Source of the DNA: Sequoia sempervirens
Lineage: Eukaryota; Streptophyta; Pinopsida; Cupressales; Cupressaceae
Direction of reading: 5' to 3'
Assembly (NCBI GenBank): GCA_007258455.2
Contig: VDFB02321246.1
Span: 49,158 to 113,157 of the forward strand
Length of the DNA stretch: 64,000 nt
Shown: one piece after another, positions 11,435-23,265 of the stretch
Layout of the letters: each line of letters opens with the position of its first letter
How positions within the stretch are numbered: the first letter of the stretch is position 1
Notes under the pieces: model-generated
Seen by the model: the letters and a program-made list of their open reading frames with translations, nothing else
What the model was told of the DNA's origin: nothing
The model's database searches: none
Position numbers and translations under genes: made by a program

Positions 11435-12125
11435 CCATTATAATTTTATCATTGCATTACCATTGTGGAAGTGGAAACACTTACACAAGGTTTCACTAAG
11501 GAAAGCCCCTAAATGGCCCAACATTTTCCCTCTATTTGAATGTGTAGGTTTTAGGTATGAAGATGATTGAAAGAAGTTTGAAGACCCATTTTCATTATTT
11601 TTTTCAAAACCCTACACCTTGAAAACTCACAAAAATCCCAATTATAGAAATATCCCACATTGATTTGACATGTTTGTATACAAGAAACAAAATTGTAGAT
11701 CTAACACTTGAGGACTACAAAAATAGATTTGAAAAATACCGAGAAGGACAGTGCCACCTCGAGCACCAATGTCTTGAAAAATTCAACTAAAATTTATATC
11801 ATAGGTGCACATTGTGCTTCTTAGTCCAGATCTATTGATAGAGTTTCTATTATAGTTTCTCAATTTTCATAATCTTGTAGTTTATAACTAGGGCATATTG
11901 TTCAATAGGTTTATTTGGGGAAATTAAATTTTAACCTACTTCCAAGACTCGAAAGCATAAGATCTAGGATTGATTCACTCACCTTCATGGTTGAAAGTCA
12001 ATATAATTGCCTTGTAGATTAGCATCCTAATGAAATCCTAGAAATGATGGAATTAACCCTAGCTTATGAACATTAAAATCAAGGTATCCATTTTTCTACA
12101 TTTATATTGATGAAATTGACATGTT
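11435..12125. repeat. Dispersed direct repeat, copy 1 (about 690 bp)
   Basis: Starts with a segment shared with 14683 (CATTACCATTGTGGAAGTGG) and stays alignable with 14683-15370 throughout, ending near a shared AAGGTATCCA...TTCTACATTT. The copies are in the same orientation 3.25 kb apart. They may be LTR fragments or copies of one dispersed element. I found no TG/CA ends or target duplication to decide. Confidence 0.7.
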
Positions 12126-14682
12126 AACATTATATACCTTCTAAAATTTAAAGTTTCTATCCTAGATCTAGGTTTTACATTGCATTGTTTTGTAATTTTC
12201 ATTTAGACATCCATCTTTGCATTGTAAAAAGCATAAAAATTCAAAATATTATACATCATATTGTATCATAGTTTGCAATAGGATTCATTTCAATCATTTT
12301 TTAGTTCAAATTTACATTCAAATTGCATTCATAAATGTATATTGGGTCATTTAATATTTGAAAACAAAATAAAAAGTGTCATTTGCATACATTTAGGAAT
12401 TTTGCATATTGCTAAAAAGTGAAAAATTGCATTAGTTTCTTTCAAAATGCATATTCATATCATCATTTTTAGATTTATCATATTAGAATTAGTTAATTGT
12501 TATGTCCCAAATCTAGAAATTGCATTTTCAATTGTCATATATTGTTCAAGCATTCTCAACATTATCACACACTTGCATTTTTGGTTACATAATCATAAGT
12601 TGGCTAAATCCTAGAAAACTATTCACTATCAGACTTCTTTGCACAAAAATCTAAGAAATTTAGAATGTAATACAGATAGACAAACTTTGAATTCTCCCAA
12701 TTTTCCTATCTAGGACATAGATACCCTAGGTGCCTCTGTCCTATTATTTTTGGCTCAAATTTATCTCAAATTTATCTTTTTATGTTCTTAGTGAAAGGAA
12801 TCAGGGTGAGTGGAAACAACTTCCTACAGTAATCTAAGTAGGAGAGAGTTACAAAAATTTCCTTTTAATACCTTATATAGTTACAATAATGAGAAACATA
12901 TAGGATAAATAGAATAGAACAACAAGTACATAAAAAACAACATACACCGGATATACATGTGGAAAATATTTTTGAGTAAAAAACCCCACCCTCCAAAAGT
13001 ACAGTACTTTTATATTGCTTCAAAAATAAGTTACAATACAACCCAAGTACAAAGATTCTACACAAGTTTCTCAAAACAAACACCTATTTTGGGATTAACT
13101 CAACAACACTTCATTACCTGCAAACAAACTTCTATGTGAAAACTGCCTCACAGTCAGTGATCTATTAACACAATTCCACTCGCATGTCTTGGTGGATCCT
13201 CTCAACTCTCAGGACTACCCACTATGATACCATTTGGTGTAGAGGGTAATCCCCTCTTGTAGAACCATAATAATTCACAATTTCTAGACAAACATACACA
13301 ATCATAGATTCACAAGTAGATACTCTCTACTAACCATCGAAAACTCAAATTTGATAATCATTGCACCTCTAATTTCAAATTCAATAAATATTTCACACCC
13401 AAGTCTTACAAATTTATTAGTATTCAGATCACAATTATACTATTTTACTCTAATTAATTTATTTTCAATGGAAAAATTACAATTACCATAATCTTCACTG
13501 GCCCTAGGTTCATTCTTCTTTTTCTTTTAAATTTACAACTCACATTTCCACTCTAGCACCTCTTTACTACTCATTTCTTCCCATTTTAATATTATCATAC
13601 AAGTCTGTATGGCATGGCTTGCCATTTATATTTTATTTGCCTCTCCCTCAATTTTAAAACTTACATAGCACCTCTTCTCTACATTTACCTCTATGTAGTC
13701 TTTTTCCACTTCTTTATGTATTTTAATTCAAACTAAATTGAAACCACACAAAATTTTCCTTCTATTTGTTGATGTTATATTTTGAAATATACTCAACATA
13801 GGTGCAAAAGCCCCTTCCTTCTTGTTGGCCAGTCAAATTCACCCTATTCACTTTCTTGTGTTGGCTATTATTCTACTTGTCTAAAAACTTTCTCCTCCTT
13901 TGGAATTGGCATGGGGTCTTTCAATTGGCAATCCCTTCACTTTATCATGCTTCCTTTTCACTTCTACTCATGCTCCCCTCAATAGTTTTTTAATCTAAAA
14001 TTTTCATTATTTTCCAAAATGGTGTGCCCAACCAAAATATTCCTTCCTAGCACCTCTACACGCACTCCCTCACAATGCTACTTTTCTACCTTTTTTTCTG
14101 TTTTCTTTTTACATCTACATTGTAGTACTAAATATGAAGCAATTGGTCTTTACCCCTTTTGGCATCTAAATCCTTCTATATGTCTTGTTTTGGCACCACT
14201 GTCTCTAATTGGTTCCTTAAACATTATGCATGCCTCAAATGAATCGATGTCACTTTATTTATTGTATATATTATATAGTGAGATGCAAACGTTAGTAGAA
14301 TCCTCCAATGTATGCATTTCATTTATATTTTATTTTGAAGATATCATTAGAAAAATACGGCACAACCTTTTAACTTCTTAATTTATCTTTATCTTCCTTA
14401 TATTGAGCTACTACTTGTACTTATGATTACAATAATTATTTAATTTCATTGAAAAATATAATCAATTGGAAATGAGTTTGAATTCACTATCAAGACTTGA
14501 AATTACAAATTGTAATATAACATTTTGTTGAAAATGCAGTTGACAATAATTTGTCATGAAAATTTTCTCCAAATGACCACCAAGACTGCATTCCAAGAGA
14601 AAGTTCCAAAACTAAAACAAAACTCAAAATGAAATATTTTTGTTTTGATGAGGATTACACCTGTACCGAGATGCTCCTACAT
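12126..14682. other. Sequence between the two repeats; possible copia primer site
   Basis: No pol or gag domain is visible. At 13221-13232 the minus strand reads TGGTATCATAGT, close to the tRNA-iMet primer site TGGTATCAGAGC, and beside it the plus strand continues TGGTGTAGAGGG, which could be the edge of a minus-strand LTR to the right. The other LTR edge was not found. At 12711-12743 there is a 33-bp imperfect palindrome with perfect outer arms TAGGACA/TGTCCTA. Confidence 0.35.
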
Positions 14683-15370
14683 CACATTATCATTTTATAA
14701 TTGACATTACCATTGTGGAAGTGGAAACACTTACACAGGGTTTGATTGAGGAAAGCCTGTAAATGACCCATCATTTCCCCTCTCTTTAAATGTGTAATTT
14801 TAGGTTTGAAGAGAATTGAAAAAATTTTGAAGACCCATTTTTCTTTGTTGTTTTCAAAACCCCACACCTTGAAAACTCATGGAAATCCAATTACAAAAAT
14901 ATATGACTTTGATCTGACAAGTTTATAGATGGGAGAAAAATTATAGATTCAACACTTGAGGACTACAAAAATAGATCTGAAAAATACCTACCAAGATATT
15001 GGTACTCTCGACATGGTCAACGTCTAGATAAATTCACTTAAAATTTATATCATAGGTGCATAGTTTCCTTCTCAGTCTAGATCTATTTTTGGAATTTCTA
15101 TTATAGTTTCTTAGTTTTTGTAACCTTGCATTTCCAATCTAGGAACACAATTTAATTAGGTTAATACAAATAATTCAATTTCAATTCATTTCCAAGACTT
15201 GAAAGGATCAGATCTAGGTTTAATTGACTCAAATTTATGGCTGAAAGTCAATCTAATTTCCTTGTGGATTTTCATCCTAATGAAATCCTAGAAATGATGG
15301 AATTAATTTTAGGCTTTGTACATTAAACTTAAGGTATCCACTTTTCTACATTTCACAAAGATGACATTAG
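14683..15370. repeat. Dispersed direct repeat, copy 2
   Basis: Second copy of the 11435-12125 segment, same orientation, with many substitutions and small gaps, so the pair is old. Confidence 0.7.
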
Positions 15371-15383
15371 CATGATGTAAGCA

Positions 15384-15763
15384 AGGATGGACTAACCCAC
15401 AACTCTATTGTTAGGATGATATCAACATGAATTCACCATCATTGTCTCAAATTCAAATGAAAGGATATGCATACAAGATAAATTTCAAACATTCAAAATA
15501 CATTGCTAATTATATTAGACTATTAGAGGAATGGGAAAGCAAGGCATGGAGGGAGTGGTAATTAGATATTGAAAATTCCAAATTCCCAACACTAAAATTA
15601 TTTAAGGAAAATGAGAGGACCTCAAAGTTGCAACAAACCAATGGAGATGACATTATGGTTGAGGGATGCAATAGACCGAGCAACACAAATAGTCTTAAAA
15701 ATATTTTGGCTATAAAATACTATATGTTTATGGTTGGAATAAGAATTACATGATGGGATGACC
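15384..15763 (+). pseudogene. Degenerate ORF split by the copia-type element, left half
   Basis: One plus-strand frame stays open for about 115 codons from 15417, apart from a TAA at about 15561 and a TGA at about 15752. That is unlikely by chance in DNA this AT-rich. It includes the readable block MKGYAYKINFKHSKYI. The frame runs into the left target duplication of the copia-type element and can be followed on its other side from 24383. I recognise no domain. Confidence 0.4.
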
Positions 15764-16878
15764 TGTTGGAATCAACACTGAGAGGGGGGGTGAATCAGTA
15801 TTCTACAAATTTTAACTTTATTAATCTGATTCTTAAAGTCTTGATAACATTCAATAAAAATAAAGATCCATGCGCATAAGACAAATAACAACAACACTAT
15901 AACATAAGGATTTTTACGTGGAAACCCTGTTAGGGGAAAAACCAAGGTGGAGGTTAGTCCACAATATTGTTTTGAGTATACTCAAAAGAAAATATTACAA
16001 ATAGGAATGCACTTGCATTTAGGCACAATGCCTAGAGCTCACTACTAAAAAATAGAAAGGATCGTTGCCTTAAAAAAGTTTGGATTACTTCCAAGTATTT
16101 GAACTGATAGAATGGCATCTACAAATACCTAATTATAGTTTTGGTTAGGCTCAACAATCAAATTCAAGACCTTCTGACTAATTTTTCACTTTGCTCTACT
16201 CTACCTTAATTCACTTCACAAAAATCCTTAATGCACAAGTGAAACTATGCATAATCGCTCTACTAACCTTATGATATTCGCAACATACATCAACTCACAT
16301 CAAAAACACACCAAAATGATGCAATCAATCACTTATATATATCTGCTACCAAGAATTCAATTAGTTCAAGTCGGCTTCAACAAAATAAGAAAATATTCAT
16401 AAATATTTGGCTCAAATCATCCATAATATTCAATGCGTATCCACAAGAGTCAGACAAAACATAGTGGGGACCCAAAACAAAATGTTCAAACACAAAAACA
16501 CTTAAACAATAACTCCTCAAATATTCACAATGCACCATATTCACCAACTTGGCCTCCAAATATTGGTGAATATAAAATTAATTCACTAGACCTTCTAACT
16601 TCCACCAAAATTTATACGAGGCACCAAGATTTAAAAATAGCACATATTATCCATTGAACAATACTCCTTGAGATCCACTACATAAAATGATAACAAAAAA
16701 TCTGCATATGAATTGAAGAACACTAAACTACCAAATGCTTTGTTCCACCCAAATAGATAACTACTAATCTTCAATTTGTCTGTAAGTATGAGTAAATGAT
16801 GATGTGTGGATCCACTAGCTGATAAGGGTTTCCAACAATGACAACTCTTGAAAAAAATTGCAGTGTATCTTGCCAACA
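15764..16878 (-). repeat. 3' LTR of the copia-type element
   Basis: TGTTGG...CCAACA ends. It contains the G-run GAGAGGGGGGG and the motif TGGAAACCCTGTTAGGGG (15919-15936) shared with the other copia LTRs in this window. A minus-strand TATA-like ATATATATAAG lies at 16332-16342. Confidence 0.88.
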
Positions 16879-16890
16879 ATCTCTCCCTTT
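16879..16890 (-). other. Polypurine tract
   Basis: The minus strand reads AAAGGGAGAGAT directly before the LTR start TGTTGG. This is the plus-strand primer site typical of copia elements and fixes this LTR as the 3' one. Confidence 0.8.
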
Positions 16891-17135
16891 GGCATTGATG
16901 GCAACACTTAGTGAAAAATGACTAAGTGTCAAATCGCAACCAAAAAAAATACACTACCAATCAAAACTCCAAAAAGATAAAGATATTTATCCACAACTAA
17001 AAAATACAACTCCCCCTTAGATGAATATACATTTTTCACTGATCTATTCTCCCCCTTTGACATCAATGGCAAAGATAGGGAATCCGCATACAAAACTCTT
17101 AAAATTGCATATGTGCAAACTTTGTTTCATGCAAC

Positions 17136-20100
17136 TTACACAAACTCAAAGATCTCTATAAAATTCATTTTTAACATGTTCAAGCTTGTGTCCCAACACT
17201 TCTTGAGACTTTCCAGAATAGTTATGTGACCACAAAGTAAATAAGATTTCACTTTTGCAAATTCAAGACTCACTAGTTCGCTAACCCCCATAGCATCTTG
17301 TGCTTCTTTCAAAGAACTCAACATGGTCTCCATCTTTGGACCAATTAGTCCTCTAAGTTCACCAGCTCTTTCCACAACTCTTTCATTATCACACTTCAAA
17401 CTCTTTATTTTTTCAAGCAAGGATATAACTTAACCTTCATGATTTCCAATAGAAATAGTTAAAGGATCAAAGGCATCAGAAATAACTACTAACTCATTTT
17501 CATAATCCTTAACCTTCTTCTTATTTTCCTTAGTAAGTTTGGATAGAGACAAACACAACTTATGAATCCTTCCACCTTCTGATAATGCATTTTGAACATT
17601 TTTCACACAGGTAGCTAATAGAGATTTATCATTAGCTATCAATCATTTCAACCTACTTATCTTCCTAGCATCAAATTCCTTCTACACTTTGACTAGACTT
17701 GACTTCTCAAGTGACTCAAAGTGAGTACTTACTGAGTTTATAAGTTTCTTCAACTCACTGGAGGAGGAACCAAATGGATCCTTAACATGTGTAGGCATGA
17801 TATTCTCTAGAATGCCAAATGCAAGATTCAATAACTCACTATCCTCAATGTGAGACTTCAAAATTTCTTCACTAGCCTTAGCTTGTGGAAATGATGTGAT
17901 TTTCATTTTTTGGATTGGGGAAAAAGTGGATAAATGAATAGGGGCATCTCCCAACTTGAAATCAAATTCTTCCTTTTCTTTTCTAGAAACTTCATCACTG
18001 CCTCTGTAGTGTCTCTTTCTTCTACTATAACTCCCTTAACTTCACCCTTCTCTTTCTCGAGCACTATTTCCTCAGCCAAATACTTTTGCTTGTCATTTGC
18101 AACTTCAACTTCTTCAACTGGTATCTCCTTTTCTTCAACCAATAAAATTTTGGGGGCTTCAGTCTCCATAGGTTCTTCTAAATCATGTACCTCAAGAGGA
18201 ATTTGAGTGTCCTCAATTGTAATTTCTTCATTAACCAAACCAGATGAAATGTCTTCCACATGATCTTCTTTAGAAATAACATCAATTTTGTTCTTCAATA
18301 GAACTTTCTTCAAAATACCTTCAGTTTCTTTTTCAACTTCTTCAATTTTACCCAACATAAGGTTGTTTATTCTTGTCTTTTTCTTGAAAACTCTTTTGGA
18401 TTCTTTTAGAATTTCCTTCATCTCCTCTATAGACATTACCGAACATAGATTTTCAAGAACTGGTATCTCAGCTACTCTTCTTTAGTTTTGGCACTAACCC
18501 TTCTCATCTCCAAAATGTCATACAATTCCTTAGGAAATTGTGTCACTATCTCAACAAGTGTCATATTGAAATTGTTCAAGTATTTTATGGTAGCTTCCTC
18601 AAGGACTCTTTGACCAATAGTGTTAAAAGAACCATACTCTTTACACAGAGCTTAAGATTTTCATCCTTAATTATACCTCTTTCAACTTCCTCTACTAGCA
18701 TACTAGATTTGTTAGGCTTCATCTTCTTCTTAGATTTCTCCTCATCACTGGAGGGCTAGACTATTGTTGCAAATTTTATTTCCCTGACTTCATCAAATTT
18801 TGTCTCTTCATGTTTTGAAATAGCTTCATACACTCTTGTTCTCTTGTCCTTCTTCCTTTTACTAGAATTCTTAGCTTGTGCTTTTGCAGGGGCATACTTC
18901 TTTGCATGACCAGATAGGGGTATTGAGATCCTTGTTGATCTAGTTCTAGCAGAAGATACTCTTGGACTAGCAGATTCAATTTTTGCAGGCTATTTAACTT
19001 TTTCACTTTTAGTTTGTTCTCTTTTTCTTCTTTCTTCTCTTATAGCTTTTGTAGGTATGCCCATGCTCTCTACAAAGACTTCCACTTCTTTTCTTACTTT
19101 TTGAAAAATCATTGGTCTCTTCAATTGCTCATGGACTTGTATGCTTTTCTTTGCATATGCTCCAAACCTTTCTTTTAACAAATCCAAAGTCTTACTCAAT
19201 AGATGTTGTGCATATAACTCTAAGATTCTCTCCTCAACTTCATATCCCATAGGCATAATCCAAAAAATTTTTGGTTTTGTTGCTTCCATCAAGCACTGAT
19301 CAATATCCACCATAAAACAAATTGTATCCTTCTACTTCTCCACAATAGAAGTGGAAATTCTTTCCTTGGCTTGCATTACATTCTAAAAGTTCTCAAAATA
19401 TCCCCAAATTGTAGTTTTCCTATTTTGAAAATCACCAAGGCTAAATAGCATGTCTCTAATCTAAACAACAATAGGCTTATCACTTTTCCAATGCACTTTC
19501 CCAACATCTAGAACTTCATCCATGAAATAAAACAATAAACATAGCAAAAAATTACCATATTTTAAAATAATTCTTCTTGTATTTCTTTATCTTTCCAAGA
19601 TTCTCCATCAACTGACTTCAAAGCAATTTGTACAAATAATATTTTGCATTCTCTTTTACCATTTGATAGGCTGCATATATGGCTATACAGGACACATAAT
19701 TTTCTCTACTAGAGTGGTATATCTTATATCCAATAACCATCGAAGAAAATTTCACACCCACATCAACAATATCATCAATTATCATTGCTCTTTTATCATA
19801 TATTGAATCGGTTGCATTAGTGATGGTTTGATTCTTCACGGACTTCAAAATCAACAATCCATCGGAGGAATTAAGACCTGTAACAACACTTTTAGCCTCT
19901 TTCGTAATCTTGAAAGGTTGATTTAACCACATGAATTTTGCATGAACTTGACTTAAGTTGTACTAGACCCATTTGATTTCATCAAACACAGGGAATTTCA
20001 CAATTGGTGTGAATTTTTTCTCTTCTAGGGTTTTGAATTCAGGCTTAACAAAAAAAAATTCACCAACAATGTGATTGGAATATAGATTTAGAAACTATGA

Positions 20101-20277
20101 GCTTCCTAACTCTTCAATATTGGAATCAATGTATGCCCTAATATCTTCAATGTGCAAAACACCATACAGAACAGATGAAAATGCTCCTAAGGGATCGATC
20201 TCAACAGACTTGAAAGGATTCCATTTAAACTTCGGATGAGGTCTATCTTGGACTTCAACTACCAATGGAGTAGCCAT
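17136..20277 (-). pseudogene. About 1000-codon non-pol ORF carried by the copia-type element
   Basis: A minus-strand coding region starts MATPLVVEVQDRPHP at 20277 and can be followed to a stop at 17136 through several in-frame stops (for example near 20095 and 19970) and a few frame changes (near 19000, 18450 and 17930). In order: an N-terminal globular part (to about 19400), a basic, Lys-rich linker (about 19060-18840), a strongly acidic Glu/Lys/Val-rich stretch (18436-18000), and helical segments in the last 300 codons. No protease, integrase, RT, RNase H or CCHC motif is present. It sits where pol should be, between gag-like sequence and the polypurine tract. It could be a captured host gene or an element-specific extra ORF. 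I do not recognise it. Confidence 0.6.
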
Positions 20278-20479
20278 TTCACATATTCATAGGTTTGCAA
20301 GTTTTTCTGAAAAATACCTTTTAGCCGGATTAGGGATTGAATGTCAAATCGCCTTCACGCTTGAATTCTCACCAAATTTTTCCAAAGTTCACTTCAGAGC
20401 TCTTCAAACTTCTTCTTCTCAAAATTCTAAGTGATAAATGAAGGATATAAATAACCTTTTATCATTTTTACACCTAACC

Positions 20480-21849
20480 TTTTGTTGCAATAAATGTTTT
20501 TTCTTTATCTCAACCAGATACCCTATTTCCATGCAATGTAAAAGATAACTCTTTTGTGGACCTTCAATTCAGCATAGATAATTTCTCCAATTTGTTTAAT
20601 AGCATCAATAGATCATCAATCCAAATACTGAACTCATCCACATTCTAGTGTTGATCACCTACAAGGGGTTTGAAGGATTTTCTTGAAGTTTCCCCTAGGC
20701 TAGAGGCCTTAACCTAATTCCTAGAAGAATTACCAGATGTTGAGTCTAGTGTTGGCCCATTTCCTGTAACAGAGGGATTCTTTTTTACCCATGTTTTCTT
20801 CATCTACTTTCTGATCTAATTTGTAGTGACTTTCCCTTTTCCTTTTTCATCATTTTTCATGTTTCTTCTCTGATTTACTAGACCTCTTCTGCAAAATCTA
20901 GCAATATGACCAATTTTATTGCAATTTTAGCACACCACATCTCTTTTTCCAAACCAATTGTTCCACTGACTTCCTCTTGATTTGCACACTAGTTAGCAAT
21001 ATGCCCAAATCTATTGCATGTATAACATCTAACATTCCTATAAAAAATTTTCATCATATTTTTGCATTCATTCTAATGATGGACTATCTAAATTCATTCT
21101 ACTTTCTCATTGAGCTTCCATATGACCAAATTTATTGCAAATATAACAAACACCATTGAATTTTTGAGCATTAGGTTGTCTTACTGGATACCTTTGAGTG
21201 TTGTTCATCTAATTTCCTTGTCTAAATCTCCTTTGTCCTTGTCCAAATCTAGAACTTTCTCCTTCTTTATATCCAAGACCTCGCTTGTCACCATTAGTCC
21301 TCTAACCTTTAATTAGTTCATAAAGCTTGGTTGAGCTAATCTTGAACTTCTCCTTGAATTCATTTGTTGTAGAAAGTTCATCTCTGTGATCAACAATGTG
21401 CTTTTCAAGTTCTTCCTCATTGTGTTTTGTTTGTTTTAACTCTAGTTCTAATTGAGTAATTCGACTGCATTCTTCAAATTTATCTTTTAGGGATTGGGAA
21501 AGCTTTTCTTCATTCTTCTTCCTGTCTTCGATTTCCTTAGTCATCCTCATCATGATAAATTCCATCTCATGCTTTTGAATTGCATTATTCCTGGCAAGCT
21601 TTTCAAATTCTTCTATCTTTTCTTTCAAGGATGACTCAATTTCTCATCTACAATGCATTTGATGTCTTCCTACTTGATCTGATCACAAAGTTCTCTTCTC
21701 TTCTCCCTAGACTTGTTGATATTATCTTTCAATGACTCAATGAATCTCTCAACATTCATGAGATTTGATTGTAATTCCCAGACTTCAGCTTTTTGTCAAT
21801 CAAGGTCATTTAGGGCCACCATAAGTTGTTGTTGAAGACTGTTTGAATC
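20480..21849 (-). pseudogene. Gag-like ORF: coiled coil followed by three CCHC zinc knuckles
   Basis: On the minus strand the region opens with a long coiled coil (to about 21302, including MKEKIEEFEKLARNN), then three CX2CX4HX4C zinc knuckles at 21138-21099, 21027-20984 and 20932-20891. The last Cys of the first knuckle is now TGA. In the third knuckle the residue after its first Cys is a TAA or TAG-type stop. CCHC knuckles bind RNA in Gag. The usual copia gag N-terminal domain is missing: only about 50 bp separate the primer site from the solo-LTR insertion that abuts the coiled coil. The spacer 20283-20480 to the next ORF is non-coding. Confidence 0.65.
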
Positions 21850-23189
21850 TGTAGACATCTAAATTTAATCACTCCCATATGATTAAATTTACTCCCTTTT
21901 CGTCTATCATATTAAATATTAATTTATTAAATTAATATTACACCTTTTGTCTCATATATGTAAAGTATTAATTTAATAACTAAATGCTTTATCTTTCACC
22001 TTCTTCCTCTCTAAATTAAATAAATACACCAATTTATTTAATTTAGTCATTTTTTACCCTTTTGATTTAAAATCAATTTAAAATTCTTCATTCTCTCTCT
22101 CCTTGTCACATCCTCCATGATCTTGCTCTAATTTAAATTAATTTAATTAATTCATGATTATGATGTGCATCCTCTTAATCAAAGATTAATGTCACATCCT
22201 CCTACATTTTCCACTTGCCTCTAATCTTCCATTAATTATTCTAATCCAATATTTGCACAACCTTAACAAAGGTCATTAGCCATATTTAGCACCACCTTTT
22301 TAGTCAACCTTTGCATTTATCTCTTTTTAGCATTGACCCTCTTTCCCATGTGAATTTTTAACTCACATTTATTTATCCTAGATTCTATGGCTTCTAGAAC
22401 CTTGGACTTGTCACATCATCCACATGTGACCAAGTCCCACCTTTTTGGAGCTCACCTTTTATCCTTTAGACTCTCCCAAGAATGTGAATTTTTAATTCAC
22501 ATTTATATCTCCAACCACCTCTCCTTTTCCCATGGAGATTTTTGAGGAATTCCAAAATTCCTCAAATGTCCCTTTCACTCTCACTTGGGGACAAGAAATC
22601 CCTTTTTGAGGAAATCTTCTCACTCCCCAAGGTACTTGGAAGGTACTTGTCCTTCCTCCACCTCATGTACCTTTGGCCACCTCACTTACACCTCATCTCC
22701 CCTTAGCCACTTCACCATCCACATGTCAAGATGTGAGGGCTTGTGAGTTCTCAACTCACCATAGCCCTTCATCTTGACCTTGTTGGATGAATCTCAACCG
22801 TTGAATTCTCTAGAGAATTCAAATTCCCCTATAAATACCCCCTCCTCAAGGGAATTTTCAACACTTTTTGATTTGATTAACCTCATGCTATCAATTTGCA
22901 TTCTCAAGCATTCACTATAATTTATCCATCCACTTTGATCATCTTGCATATTCAATCTTGCATCTAGCTACATCAAAAGCCATCCAAGGAGCATACAAAT
23001 TCATCTAAATCAAGGGCCAACCAAGGAGTCTTCAACAACAAGGAAGGTATAATTGATTTGCATCTTATTTCATCTATTTTCCTTGTTTTATCACTCTTTA
23101 GGATAATCCTTGAAGTGTTCTTAGTGTTTTATCACTTGCATTTTTAGTTATTTTGCACATTAGAATAGGGTAAAATTCCAAGGTACACA
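21850..23189 (+). mobile_element. Solo LTR (1.34 kb) nested in the copia-type element, TSD GAATC
   Basis: Starts TGTAGACATC and ends GGTACACA, flanked by GAATC at 21845-21849 and 23190-23194. A plus-strand TATA box (22830-22838) lies about 360 bp before the end. There is no internal sequence and no second LTR, so it is what unequal recombination between two LTRs leaves behind. The TGTAGACA start is like that of the large gypsy element at 26045, but the sequences differ. Confidence 0.85.
22830..22838 (+). promoter_or_regulatory. TATA box of the solo LTR
   Basis: CTATAAATA followed by a C-rich stretch, positioned as the U3/R border of the solo LTR. Confidence 0.6.
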
Positions 23190-23244
23190 GAATCCATTGA
23201 AAAACTTTCCAAGATCTTCCCCAATATTTTAAACTTATTTCGAG

Positions 23245-23263
23245 GAACTAAGCTCTGATACCA
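23245..23263 (-). other. Primer-binding site, tRNA-iMet type
   Basis: The minus strand reads TGGTATCAGAGCTTAGTTC, two bases after the LTR end. TGGTATCAGAGC is the classic copia primer site complementary to the 3' end of initiator tRNA-Met. Confidence 0.88.
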
Positions 23264-23265
23264 AT

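Noticed and set aside
11435..15370. The two 690-bp repeats as LTRs of one element
   Set aside because: No TG/CA ends, target duplication, primer site or polypurine tract at their borders, and no retroelement coding sequence between them.
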